From Polytrichum commune (Eukaryota; Streptophyta; Polytrichopsida; Polytrichales; Polytrichaceae), in assembly GCA_950295325.1 (NCBI GenBank), contig OX485805.1, forward strand, positions 30,245,501 through 30,309,500: 64,000 bases of DNA, written 5' to 3'. This document shows, piece by piece, positions 11,701 through 23,247 of this stretch. Position 1 is the first letter of the stretch. Every line of letters begins with the position of its first letter. A model generated the notes under the pieces. That model saw only the letters and a program-made list of their open reading frames with translations. It was not told where the DNA came from and searched no databases. A program made the position numbers and the translations under genes.

Positions 11701-14700
11701 GTGATCACAGTAATGCTGGTCACAACATGCTTGATGACCTTAGTCATCATAATTGTGTGGCAACGTAGCATTCTACTTGCCCTATTGTTCCTTGTTTTCT
11801 TCGGATCAATTGAAGTGCTCTACATCTCCTCTGCCCTGTTCAAGGTTCCACAGGGAGGTTGGCTCCCCTTGGTGCTAGCTGCAGTCTTCATGTTCATCAT
11901 GTATGTCTGGCACTATGGAACAATGAAGAAATACGAATTCGACTATCAGAACAAGGTGTCCATGAATTGGCTGCTAAACCTCGGCCCCAGCCTTGGCATT
12001 GTGCGGGTCCCTGGCATTGGCTTGATTTACACTGAGCTCGTGACTGGTGTACCTGCCATCTTCTCACACTTTGTCACCAACTTGCCCGCCTTCCACGAAA
12101 TTTTGGTTTTCGTGTGTATGAAATCCGTGCCAGTTCCTTATGTTCCTCATAATGAACGCTACTTGGTTGGCCGTGTTGGCCCAAAGGATTTCCGCATGTA
12201 CAGGTCAGCTCCTTTATCTCTACTTTTAAGCCAAGTAAGGTAGATGGGTCTTACATGGTTACTTTTTCAAGCCCACTTCTCCTAGGATATGAAACAGGCT
12301 TTTAGTACGAGATGCTTAGCAGTTCCAAATCAAGGTCATCACCGTTTCCTCATAATTTTTGGAGCTCATGTGAAAATCTTATTCACTATCAAAGTGAAGA
12401 TTCACATGCTCATTAAATGGTCATATAGGTCCCCCAATTATGTTGATTATTGAGTCTAATATAGTTATCATATTTTTTTTTAGCACGCACTCCAATCTAT
12501 GTTAAACATATGTTTTTTTGGTTTTTGTTCTTGGAGCAACACCAGACCACATATCACTCAAATATGGGAGTCCAATTGAGTGACCAAATTAGGCACATCT
12601 ACCTAGCTTAAGTCATGGTGTTTCTTGGACACATGCATGTTAGATATGTGACCCTATTGTGGGCAGTTCCAACTTTGCAAAGAATTTTGACTATTGGATC
12701 GGCTTTGGATTTATCTCATCTTGTTATAAATTTAGAGGGGTCTTATGAATTGTCATTTCAAATTCCGTAAGCAGAGTTGAAATGAAAAATTCAGAAGAAG
12801 TGAAACAAATATTTCCTTTCTCTTAGTGATCACAAAGATCCTTCCAATTATGATGTTAACTATTGAATCTAGAATGATGTCTATATTTTAAGAACATAAG
12901 AGTGACCGCATAATGCCCACGCACCTTAGCTTGTTCTAAAAACAACTCACAATACTCTAAGGTATGTGTGAGCCTTATGTGGTTCAATCTTCTCGATCAA
13001 AGACCTATGTTTGAGTGGTATATGACAAGGTTTGTAATTAATAATGAACACTAAAGAGAAACACATTGTCATGAGTTTGGACTATATATACAAAATGTAG
13101 ACACCATTCTAGACTCAATAATTATCACAATAGGACCAAGCCTATGTGGTCATTTGAAGAGAGAAAATCTTGAAATTGGCTTCTTAGAACTTTTGCATCT
13201 CAACTTTGATTCCAAAACTTGAAAATGACAATCCTTATGATTTGTAATCGCTAACTGAATGAGACAATTTCCAAAGTTCAGACCCACAATAGGGCCACAT
13301 TTAATTTGATATGTATAGTAAGTTAATGTTCGATGGTTTTGGAAATGCAGATGTGTGGTGCGGTATGGCTACAAAGACATACACAGAGACGACAATGATT
13401 TTGAGAACCAGCTTGTAGTCAACCTTGCTGAGTTCATTCAAACTGAAGGTTCGGCGCCGTGGGTGTTGTCTAGTAGTGAAATGTCACTGGATGGGCGGAT
13501 GACCGTCATGGGTACAGTTCCTGGAGGCTTCTCAATACCAACCTCTTGCCTTTCTTTTGGTACAGACCATGAAGGAAGCATTGGATCTATTACAAACCAT
13601 CTCAATGGAGACAGCTTGCAGGTAATGAATTTCACATCATGGCTACCTTCTTATTGTTTCTCTTGATTCAATGAGTTGTGGATCCAACCTTCATATGGAA
13701 ATCAGGATTTACAACCTCATTTGTTAATGGGTCCGCAAAACTTTCATATCAATGTTGGACTAGAATGTATGGAATGCATGGGTATAAATAATTAAGTTAC
13801 ATCAATAATGGTATAAATAACCTACCCATGCGTATCAAACTAATATTACCAATCATATAATGATATTGGGTGGGTATGTCTAGGTGAGAGAAATTTTGTA
13901 TACTCAAGTTATTATTTGGGTCAATATTTTCCTGAACCATATGGTGTTGATATTAGGACAATTTTACCTAAGTATGATAGTTCTTGCATGGTACATAGAC
14001 CTTAATGCTATTGAAAAAAACAAAAACAAAGAAACCATCAAATACTCACACCCAACTGGTATCAAAAAAATGTCAAACTTCATTATGGATACTAAGGCGA
14101 TACCATAACAACATTGGTCCATATACACTAGAGTTATGCATCAAGTGTTGGGATCAAACTCCCAATGAGTTGACTAGAGCATATCCATAAAGTCACCCAA
14201 GTTTTCTTAAAGCTTAGGTTAACATACTCGAAGAATAGCCTCGGACTATCAGAACTAGTTTTCTAGCTTGTCAAACTAGAATGGCTAAATCAAGCTAGCA
14301 TTATATAAGCCAATCTAGGGTTTAGGGTGACAAGTCCCATGAACAGACCCTATTTTAAATCCTCAAGTTCTCTCAAAGTTTTCCGAGATGGCAAGAGAAG
14401 TTCCAAGGAGTTTCACCCAACTTTCAGAATAGGCTCTAACACACAACAAGTTAACAAACTCTTAATAGACAATTCTCTCAAATGTGGATCAAACCCACGG
14501 GTTTTATCCCTCTTTGAGGACATTATGCATAACTCTACAGTAGTACAAGATGATTATTGGGGTAGTATATCTCACAAGCAAGACTTGCAGTCGAAGATTT
14601 GCATCATTTTTCGATCAATTCTCAAGCTGACAGAGGAACTTGATTTGCTCTGATGCCTTGAAATGTAAGTAGGCATTATACCAATTTCCATAAAAAAATT

Positions 14701-15066
14701 ATTCAAACTTTTTTTTGTCCATTGCAGTCTGCAGAAGAGGTCACATCCATGGGCCTACCAGGGCGCAAGAGACAGGTTCGATTTGAGATTCCCCACAAAG
14801 GCAGCAACATAAGCGCAGACATCAGCATAGACATGGGGGCAGACATGAGGAAGGAACTGAGGGATCTTTTAGTGGCGAAGGAGGCTGGGATAGCATACGT
14901 GATGGGCCACGCATATGTGAAGGCCAAGAAATCTTCATCGCTGTTGAAGAAGTCTATCATCAACTTTGCCTACACTTTCTTGCGAAGGAACTGCCGGGAT
15001 CCAGCAATTGCTCTCTGCATCCCACACATCAGCCTCCTTGAGGTGGGCATGATTTGCTATATATAG
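5780..15066 (+). CDS. KUP: KUP/HAK/KT-family potassium transporter (11 exons, intact)
   Basis: Potassium uptake permease, expected to move K+ (probably with H+) across the plasma membrane or tonoplast. Exons: 5780-5812, 7079-7319, 7591-7836, 8154-8204, 8668-8928, 9043-9095, 9274-9388, 10260-10514, 11693-12203, 13351-13621, 14728-15066. All phases join without a stop, giving 791 aa, normal for the family. Visible signatures: GVVYGDLS (about residues 29-36), [20 protein letters not shown] across the exon 2/3 junction, [10 protein letters not shown] (about 164-173), QIYIPEINW, a hydrophobic core to about residue 510, then a soluble C-terminal domain ending FLRRNCRDP and LLEVGM. Exon 1 ([11 protein letters not shown]) is chosen because it has a good donor and keeps phase; an alternative is an unspliced start at ATG 7061. 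Intron 3 is GC-AG. The usual SPLYV after GDLS reads SSLYV. Convergent with the ARM gene. Confidence 0.95.
6186..7060 (+). repeat. Tandem array in transporter intron 1 (about 210-240-bp units)
   Basis: Four units and a partial one, each containing a CAATTCTATTGCAAAGTGGT-like stretch (at about 6189, 6432, 6650 and 6861), a CTGCAGCGCAGGAAGGAAGG-like stretch, an AACTTAATTTCCAAGAG stretch and a GATGGGTGAGG stretch. The last partial unit leads directly into the exon 2 acceptor GGCTGCAG at 7071-7078. Confidence 0.85.
7372..7590 (+). repeat. Duplicated unit in transporter intron 2 ending at the acceptor
   Basis: Two copies of about 120 bp. Each contains GTTCAC..GAATC, TTTATGGAAAC or TTGATGGAAAC, and CACATG.GGTTGGACA. 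The second copy ends exactly at the acceptor TTGGACAG before exon 3 (7591). Confidence 0.7.
7837..8153 (+). other. GC-AG intron (transporter intron 3) with three tandem units
   Basis: Exon 3 ends ATCTCAG and the intron starts GCACAAAA instead of GT. The acceptor is GCATGCAG at 8146-8153. Only this donor keeps the conserved [14 protein letters not shown] junction without a stop. The intron holds three units of about 76-82 bp starting GGTTAAGTTGAT (about 7943, 8018, 8097); the last ends at the acceptor. Confidence 0.8.
9538..10259 (+). repeat. Tandem array filling transporter intron 7 (six units of about 120 bp)
   Basis: Units start GCAACTTTGAGCT or close variants at about 9539, 9672, 9790, 9911, 10033 and 10154. 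They share GTTCTTCAAAT, a TGTCCTGTT stretch and AAGTC(C/T)ATGAACGCCACCTT. The last unit is cut by the exon 8 acceptor GGTTTGCAG at 10251-10259. A TTTGCAGG in the fifth unit and ATGCAGGG in the sixth look like cryptic acceptors. Confidence 0.85.
12236..12605 (+). repeat. MITE family B, copy 2 (transporter intron 9)
   Basis: Same order of motifs as the copy at 3846: TAAGGTAGATGGGTCTTA at the start, CCACTTCTCCTAGGATATGA, CTCATAATTTTTGGAGC, then TTAGGCACATCTACCTA at the end. It lies wholly inside the intron between exons 9 and 10. Confidence 0.75.
13622..14727 (+). other. Transporter intron 10, no feature recognised
   Basis: A 1.1-kb AT-rich intron with donor CAG|GTAATG and acceptor CCATTGCAG. 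No array or element boundary was found in it. Confidence 0.6.
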
Positions 15067-15862
15067 AATACTAAGTTCTATTCTTACAGTTCAGTGGTGG
15101 CCCTTCAGACTGTCAACGCGCGCCCCCCCCCCCCAAAATTGGATGATTATGTTTTTTTTTTTTTTCCTGGCCTATACACAAGTCCTCATTTGTGATCAGG
15201 GGTTCAAAGAGTTGATGCAACTTGACTGGCCCTTGGGCACACGTAAAATGCAACAGATTTTACTCGAAATTGTAAATAGCTGAGATAATCCGAAACTCCT
15301 TAACTCCGAGATTCTTTCTTTGGCTCAACTTCCTTCTCACCTTCTAAAATACCTTGCGGAGGTTGAGTTCATATCCATAATTTGTCTTGCATAATTCTGT
15401 TGCAGTGATTGTCAATGTTCTTTGGGAACTTCGCAATCCCAATATTAAGAACTAGGAGTAATTGATTGCAAGACAGGAGTGAGCTAAAACACCAAAGCCT
15501 GATGAACAGCCCAAAACACTAATGTTCTGAATGGCACAAAACACTTCAGAAATTGATGATATATTGAGGGGACATCTTTGAATTTTACAGAACTTCCAAT
15601 CTTCCTTCTCATCTGTGACCTATCTTTGTGCAGCTCATTGTACCTTCCATTGCAGTTGTTTGCTAAGGCATGTATTTGCACAGCACTTGAACAATGACCC
15701 TAATATCAGTGTACCCTCCATTAATTGACTGATAATTCTCCCTACAAAATTACATGAGAAACAAGCACCTGAGAGCATGTATTCACGCTTCCTTTGCTCT
15801 GATTTTGGAATGAACACCAATCAAAACTGCAATAACTCGGCTTCTCATTGGATTGTGGTGAA
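15067..15862. other. Convergent intergenic region
   Basis: Separates the transporter stop (15066) from the ARM gene stop (15863 on the minus strand), so it must hold both 3' UTRs. It contains a run of 12 C at 15123-15134 followed closely by a T run. No gene is seen. Confidence 0.6.
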
Positions 15863-18800
15863 CTAATTCGTGTTGCTCGCTTTCCATTGTTCCATCTTCT
15901 CAAGCAAGACAGAACTGTGTTCTTGCATCTCCTTATCGGTTGTCGACTTTGACAGTGTGTGCACTAAAAGCTGCCCTCCTGCATCATGCATTGCCTCCAC
16001 TGCAGGATCTGAAATGACCAGTACAAAATAGTCTTTCAGTACTGTACAATAACGAAGGAAAGAAAGAAATTTATATGTAATCCTGAGACAGGCTTTACAA
16101 TAATGAGAGAACCCCTATAGACTACTGCCTCTTTTCGAAGGTGAACTACTTGAACAAACGCGGACAAACCAGCCGGCACCTGTCTCCCCTAAGGGAGAGC
16201 CCCTAGGTTCCCAAATGCTTGGTTGAAAATATACGGTTCACTCAGATACCCCGACTATGATTGCGTGGACCATAATTGGTAGCTAGGGTGCATCGGAAAT
16301 CAAGTGCCAGGAAGGTCACCCATCTAAGTACTATTCCAACCTAGGCAGCTTAACCCCGGAGTTCCTATTGGAATCCAAGCCAAAGCCTGGGTTTAAGCCC
16401 CCCTTAACAAAGGAATGGCAGTATCCATTAACTGTGATAATGTCATTTCTGGGCATTCACACCAGAGGTTACTAGCCCCATTAAAACTTCTCCCACCTCA
16501 GTGAAGAATGTTTATCGGATATTCTGTGTATCATATTAATTATCCTAGAGATCACTTTGCAGAGGTGACCATAAATTAATTCTATAATGTGGAGTTTAGA
16601 ACCACTATTCATTGTGATCATCACCACGTAGTGAGTCAGAATCATATTTACCATAAGGAGCTAACATTGCTAGGGCCTTCACAGCTTCCCTGCGAGTGTC
16701 ATCATCACCGGCTGCTTTAAGCATGTTCATGAGCGCTACCACCCCACCAGCCTCCAAAATTCTTCTCCTTTTTACATCTACAGCACCAATTCAGTTCCAT
16801 CAATGTTATGAGACCTTCTTCTATACTTGAGTGCAGAAGCACCTTCACATTCACCTGAGGGATGAGGGCAACCACTAAACCTCAATAAAGATAGATGAGT
16901 CATAAATGGATACTATTTCTGACTAGCCCACTTCTCCTAAGATTAGAAACACGCCATTAATACAAGATGGTTAGAAAATCCAAATCGAGGCCATAGCCAC
17001 TTTCCTTATAATTTTTGGAGTTAATATGAATATCTTATTCATAAGCAAAGTGAAGATTATCGTGCTCATTAAGTGGTCATATAAATCCTCCCAATTTGGT
17101 TGCCTATTGAGCTTAGAAAGGTTATCATATTTTGAGCACATAATCCAATCTCTTTTTTAAACGCAAGTCTTTTTGGTGTCCATTCTTGGAGCCAGACCAA
17201 ACCACATACCACTCGAATACAGGTTTCTGATTAAAACAAGTAACCAAATTAGGCACGTCTACCTTATGTGCATATTCTAATCTACTTAAACACCATGCAA
17301 GCAAGCATAGTCTTGAGTACAAGATGAGATGTTTTGGGAAGTCCTAAAGCAACAACCCAACATCCTAGACACAACCATGACCCAAACAGGCACTTTCATG
17401 CTTGTCAATCACCAAACTTGGAACCCAAGGCAAAAGACAACGACCTCTTTGAAATTCGTCAAGGTATCCATTCATGAAGGAAACTCACCATCAGTAGCAA
17501 TAAGGATCAACCGTGAAGCACCGCTACGCTTCAAAAAAGGATCCTTAACTTTCACTAAGGCAACTGATTGCCGCACCATGCTGTCCCCTGCATTTTGAAA
17601 CCTGACATTCTGCTCATGGTTGTACTTCAGAAAATCAATGTACCCATATTTCAATTTCACTTGCTAACTCTAATTGCTAACAATCATTATGCTTACATTA
17701 GTGGTTTCTGCAATACCTATTTGCAAAAGATTGCATCAAAAACTTCCAAAGGGTGGTGTACAATGGAATAATCCTGTAATCCTGTAAAACAATCCTAAAT
17801 TAATCTTGTTTAACAGTTTGCTTCATATCAGTATTATGTGGCACACAATAGACGAAAATAACAAAATAATGTAATTATCACGACCTTAATTGAAGTTTTT
17901 ATGATGTTATTTCAACATTTTATCATTTTTAAGTAATAATTTTGCCTCCAAAAGTTGTGATGTGATAGAAACATAGGTCCATGAGTATAGAGGAAGAGAT
18001 TTTTAGAGTGCCAAACTTCAAGAGCAAGGCAATTGCAAGAGGCTAGAAAGATGACACACCCATAATTGGCATGACGTTCATGCCGATGTAAGTTAACATT
18101 GCAAGAACCAATCCTTTCACAACCCATGTGCCCCGTATCTCTTTTACTTCAGGATCTTGAAGGGAAACCCCACCTGTTGGCAAACAAAAAAGGAGCAGAC
18201 ATCTCAGTTAAGATTCATTAATCCTCCACAACCAAGACTTCCTTTATGTTCTGAATATAACTGATTGTAATTTTCAGCAAATTGAGGAGAGGAACTCCCA
18301 GCTCAATAGGAAGCCATAAACCTCAAAACATAAATGGGAATTGGTATTCTGTAAACGATGCTGATCCTGATGAGTTTAAAGGGCATCACGACCAAAATAT
18401 GTTTATTCAATTATGCAAGGTAGCCAGGGTGGCAATAAAAAATGTAGTACTGAAGTAGCCATTGAAATTACTATACAAGTAAAAGTTAGACAAAATTTAG
18501 AATTGGTCCAAAAACCTATCTTTGTTTAGAAATTGTAAGCGACATCATCCTGAATTGTGATGAAAGTTGGAAAATAATTGGTGAAATATGGAGTGAATCT
18601 TCAATCAGATATTCTCAGTTTACGATTCAAAGTAAGGATTCACCAAACCTATGACTCAAGAAGCACCAAGCAAGTTGACTTTGAGAATTTTGGGATTTAG
18701 GTTTCACCATTGTTAAAATCCAAGAAAGCGAGAAAGAATACATTTGTGAAGAGAAATTCCAGATTGCCACCGCTTACATGAAACCATTAGATACTGCTTC

Positions 18801-20281
18801 TAACCCTAATCATCACATAAACAAAAGCAGTGAAGTAAACAAGAATGGATCAGATAATGCATTTGGATCACAAAAAAAGGCATTGGCGTTGCACCATCAG
18901 CAGCAGATGAACTTGCAAATGCCCTCCACGAGCTTCTCCAAAAACAATCCGTTGCAAATTTGTTCAGCTGTATATCACTACTAAGTTGTACAGAATTCCG
19001 AATGCTCACTTGTCCTCCACCATCCTGGCCTCAGCCAAAAAATTAACTCAATTAAACACCAGTTTGAAAGACACACAACAACGATCTAGGACATGAGAAC
19101 GCTACATCTCAAAATGCAAGTGACCAGCATTTAATGTTGATACATACCCTTCAGGGTTTGATATCTTTCCAGTGCTAACTCAACATTTAGCTAATTATTC
19201 GGTAAGCATTAATTCAACTCACAACTCAACCTTTTGGGTCTTGCAACTGTAAAGTGTAGGAACAACAAATTACAGTTGCAACCCTATGTTTAATAGCCAC
19301 TCCTACAAAATTGACAGTTTCATGTTGAAATCAGTGTTGACACATACCTTCAGATTTTAACATCTTTTCAGTGAAAACTCAACATTTAGCTGACAATACA
19401 CGATTCAACCCTAACATTATCCAGGGGGGGTGGGCCTGGGAATAAGTCAAATAGTATTCGGGAACTACACCATGGTTATTCTCTTACCAGCTCTGCTATC
19501 TGAGATTCAGCCCGATAAACTCGGGTGAAGCACTGTCACTGAATATTATTAGAATGGATCGCCTGATAGCAGCTGAATAATGCTATGACCTTTTAAGACT
19601 TGCAACTATAAAGTGTACAAACTAAAGATTACAGTTGCAATCCTATGTTTAGTATGTGCTGCTTCAATATTGATAATTTCAATGTTGAGTCAGTGTTGAT
19701 TCATACCTTGCAGGGTTTAAGATCTTTTCAGTGCTACCTCAACATTAGCTACTAATTCATTCAAGATTGAATTAACTTACAATTATACCTTTTAGGTCTT
19801 ACAAGCATAAAATGAAGAAACCAAATATTACAATTTCAACCCTATGTTTGATAGCCATTGCTTCGATATTCACTTTCAAATTGCTTCACATTCAGTGTTG
19901 ATTGAACTGAAACTGTCCCCAATGAACCTGTTCCACTTCTCCAGAACTTTGTCATTGGCACCTCCACAAGATGAAGTGAGATTCAATAGACAGAGATAAA
20001 AGGTCAACACCAACTTAAAAAAGGGTTTATGGAGGTTTCTTGCCCTACTTCTAATATTGTTAAGATTGCTACAAGAATGTGAAGCAACCTCACTCCCACA
20101 TGACTTTCGAAATGAAAATAGAAGTAGGAGGAACACACTTGATTTCACATTCCACAAAGGGATTTTAGGAGGCATCATTCAAAAACCCCTGAAGCCATCC
20201 AGGTAAGGTGCTTACCAAAAGGCGGGGCAGGATGCGAGATCTTCGAAGAGCCTGCGCTAATGCACGGCCGCTCATCGCCAT
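15863..20281 (-). CDS. Armadillo-repeat protein, probably mitochondrial (7 small exons)
   Basis: Read on the minus strand with exons 20281-20216, 19961-19890, 19024-18895, 18173-18060, 17587-17489, 16777-16652 and 16008-15863. All splice phases agree and the frame is open for 250 codons. The start MAMSGRALAQALRRSRILPR is Arg-rich and acidic-free, like a mitochondrial presequence. The second half shows ARM/HEAT-like helices: ILEAGGVVALMNMLKAAG, DDTRREAVKALAMLA, DPAVEAMHDAGGQLLVHTLS, and a coiled C-terminus LLEKMEQWK. ARM repeats bind proteins; the partner is unknown. Exon 3 is the least certain: a shorter form (18967-18895) also keeps phase, and its residues look less typical. The gene resembles small plant ARM-superfamily proteins; no closer name is justified. 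Confidence 0.75.
16285..16400 (-). repeat. 5S rRNA-derived sequence (Cassandra-LTR-like or 5S-type SINE)
   Basis: On the minus strand the sequence carries GGGGTTAAGCTGCCTAGG, then AGTACTTAGATGGGTGACC, then a stretch matching the 3' end of 5S rRNA (TGGGTGACC, CCTGG, TGCACCCT). These are the order and spacing of plant 5S rRNA with its internal promoter region. It is diverged and sits inside an ARM-gene intron, so it is not a working 5S gene. Plant Cassandra TRIM retrotransposons carry 5S sequence in their LTRs; a 5S-derived SINE is the other option. A second LTR was not found. Confidence 0.7.
16886..17266 (+). repeat. MITE family B, copy 3 (ARM-gene intron 5)
   Basis: A 381-bp copy starting TAAAGATAGATGAGTCATAA and ending AGGCACGTCTACCTTA. 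It is the same length as the copy at 3846 and lies between ARM exons at 16777 and 17489. Confidence 0.8.
19137..19900 (-). repeat. Tandem array in ARM-gene intron 2 (about 200-bp units)
   Basis: Repeated order TGTTGATACATACC, CAGGGTTT, ATCTTTTCAGTGCTA, CTCAACATTTAGCT, TTGCAACT.TAAA and CAACCCTATGTTTAATAGCC, with units from about 19137, 19335 and 19693. The second is split by about 170 bp of foreign sequence (19417-19587) with ACATTATCCAG and CTGAATAATGC ends. The array reaches the donor of exon 2 (19890), whose last codons share the repeat wording. Confidence 0.75.
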
Positions 20282-20791
20282 CGCTCAAATTCACATGCCC
20301 TTTACATGCTCAAATTCATCGCTCTCGCCATCGTCGCTGCACAACTCCAACTCGCTCGCAACACCGTGGCAAACACCAACACCCAACACTTAAACTCGGT
20401 TCTTTTGGAATTGCAATCCCCCATAACCCCAGGTTTTCGGCGCCTGGAGGGAAACACTGGGTTTTGAAACACTGGGTTTTGACAACGCTACCTACCCGTA
20501 GTGTTGAGTAGTGTTGAGATGGGGCATTTTAGCTAGGAGCATTATGACAAGTGGACTCGCAAACAAAACACCAATTTAAGTTGATTTATTGGTCCTTGGT
20601 TCATTTTTTAAGGTGAATCACGAGGAAGCGTCACTTGGGGGTGAACTTGAACCAACATGTGGATAATTGTAGCTCCTTAGGCACATTTCCCTGTGTCGGT
20701 CATCCCAGCAAAGCCAAAGAATAGAGTTCATCAATATTGACGAAGTTTTTGCCAATATCTTCAAGCATCTTGATGGGCGAGCATCTTCATG

Positions 20792-21303
20792 TGTAGTAGG
20801 TGGGCACAACGTAAGAGATAGCAAATTTGACTTGTTGTCCAATAGTCCAGTTGGAATGCGACCGTCCTCGCACTTATTCGCTTTGAATGTTGCATGATCA
20901 GATTGATTGAACTTTATGTCTTGGGATTACTAGATATATGAGAATGATTCTTGATATTATGAAAAAAAATTGGGCAAGTTTTGAATAATAAGAATATGGC
21001 ATCACGAAGAAAAAATTTGTAAAATACAACAATCTCGGGTCCACGTCATGTGGAGTAGGTGGGCACAACATAAGAGATAGCAAATTTGACTTGTTGTCCA
21101 ATAGTCAAGTTGGAATGCGACCGTCCTCACAATTACTCGATTTGAATGTTGCATGATCAGATTGATTGAACTTTATATCCTGGGATTACTAGATATATGA
21201 GAATAATTCTTGATATTATAAAAAAAATTGGACAAGTTTTGAATAATTAGAATATGGCATCACGAAGAAAACATTTTGTAAAATACAACAATCTCGGGTC
21301 CAC
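20792..21303 (+). repeat. Direct tandem duplication, about 258-bp unit
   Basis: The stretch GTAGGTGGGCACAAC, AGATAGCAAATTTGACTTG and TTGGAATGCGACCGTCCTC at 20795-20875 recurs at 21053-21130. Both copies end in AATACAACAATCTCGGGTCC. It lies about 500 bp upstream of the ARM gene start, so it may belong to its promoter region. Confidence 0.85.
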
Positions 21304-21330
21304 AGGCGTCCACACAAACAGATTGGGCCC

Positions 21331-21568
21331 ATGCACTACACTGATATGTGCAATTAGGGTTCTTTCACAAATAGGTTGTCTCCTTACCCATGCATATTAC
21401 TTTGGGTTGAAATAAGATCACAAAAAACTTATAATTTGGTTTGTCAATCCATATGGCAACCACACCTTTTAACACATTTCATGTATTATGGTAACAAACA
21501 TTTTAAATAGTGTGGAATGTTCGTAACTTAATGTGGGGCGACCTAATTGCATATATGAGTGTACATAG
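21331..21568 (+). repeat. MITE family E, copy 1
   Basis: A 238-bp element whose ends are inverted repeats: ACACTGATATGTGCAATTAGG at the left and CCTAATTGCATATATGAGTG at the right. A second copy is at 45297-45540. No coding capacity. Confidence 0.7.
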
Positions 21569-21839
21569 TAGAGTTAGTTTACATTATTAGGTATTGTGTC
21601 AGAATACACTATACATGAGCCCCTTCCACAACTTCACTTCAATATAGACATCACAAGGAAAATGTCAGTGAATAGTGTACGGGTTTTCAACATATGGGGA
21701 AGTTCTAATTACTATCCTCTCTATTCATTTAACCCCTAACTTCCCATGTTTTATTACCCGGGCAGTCAACTCTTCATCAAAAACTTAAATGACATGCTTG
21801 AGTCTCTATGAAATTAAACCCCCTCACACAAAAAGTTTT

Positions 21840-22070
21840 TAAAGAAAAACAAGTGTATACGTACTAGTGTCATGCTAGAAAATGGACTCGTGTATTTATA
21901 CTTATTTTTCTGATATAATGTAATGAATGCCTCCACTACATATACAAAAGATAAATCTCAAATCAAGAAGCCATTTATTACACATAAAATCCACTCTTTC
22001 TTTCTTTTCAATAAATAAAAAGTTCACAAAACATTTTCTCATCCATAGCATGTAACTTAATAAGTGCCCT
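21840..22070 (+). repeat. Dispersed repeat F, copy 1
   Basis: Shares GCTAGAAAATGGACTC, AATGCCTCCACTACATATAC and AACATTTT.(C/T)(A/C)CCAT with 61345-61560 in the same order. Boundaries are approximate and the class is unknown. Confidence 0.65.
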
Positions 22071-23011
22071 CTCTTCTTCAAAAGAGGTAATAATGTAGGT
22101 TCGAGGCCTCTAGCCCCGTCTAGTCAAGGTCAAGTATTTTGTCCCAATCCTAAGAAGGCAAACCAATATGTTATAAATATCAAACAAGAACTCACTTATG
22201 TGCGAAGGTGAGACATACACCTCATTACACGACCATGCTCAAGCATGGTTACACTTGATACTACGCACAACTCAACCCATCTTCTCTAAAAAGAACTAGG
22301 TGATAAACAACCAGAGGGGTGCACTCAATGTGGCATGTACAGACCCACATGGGTACACAAAAGGGGTATTGAATGTGCATAGGGGTTGCAAAATATACAT
22401 AAGGTATGATTATTTTTTATACATAATGGAATTCCCCTTTGGGGAACTCCATTGGGAACTAAGGGTCCATATGGGAACCTTCAAAATCCCACACAAATGC
22501 TCTCATACAATAGATGAACAATCAACCCCTTCATCTTGCAAAAATTGAATTTTCATTTGCCGAAATCTCATCCATCATAAGTCTTTTCCCGGGTTGCCCG
22601 AGCAATTTCGTAGACCATAGGATGCGGCTTTGTGAATGGATGGCTTGGATGTGGTATGCCCACGACCACACACCCTCCATTCACAACGCCCTAGTGACAT
22701 GGCCTCACTAACTTCAGAAATAGCTAACGCCTTTCCACTAAGATACTCATCCATACAATCATATTATATAGACGACTCATTCACACGACCTGGTGGTCAA
22801 GGAAATGGAAACATAGCATGCTCGGGTGTATTCGATGCACCATTAGCTACTAATATACTTGCCAAACTCCTTGGCTGCCCGAATATCCTAAAGGTTGAAT
22901 TACATGCCTTACTACCAACAATATAATATACCAAAATACTTGTCATGGACACCTTCATCTTCACCGACAACCTTAACAACATATACCTTTCACTAAATCA
23001 CACAAGACACC

Positions 23012-23169
23012 CATAACATTATTCAGATCCATAACATTGTTATGGGATTGACAATTTTTCACATAATATTCTCCACATTCAAAGAGAATGAGCCACTCTA
23101 AATTTAAGGAATATTATGTGGAAATTGTCGGTCCCACAGAGCATTGTTATGGATTTGAATAATGTTATG
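23012..23169 (+). repeat. Palindromic MITE family G, copy 1
   Basis: A 158-bp element that is almost entirely inverted repeat, with arms of about 60 bp: CATAACATTATTCAGATCC at the left, GGATTTGAATAATGTTATG at the right. A one-arm copy lies at about 63401-63465. It would fold into a long hairpin if transcribed. Confidence 0.8.
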
Positions 23170-23247
23170 CCCCTCTTCCTGATATAACCACCCAGATTAA
23201 CTCCTCAATGCCCTCAACATAGACGGCATTAGAACCTCCACTCATTA

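Noticed and set aside
16285-16400. A functional 5S rRNA gene
   Set aside because: Too many differences from conserved 5S positions, a single copy, and placed in an intron with no tandem array.
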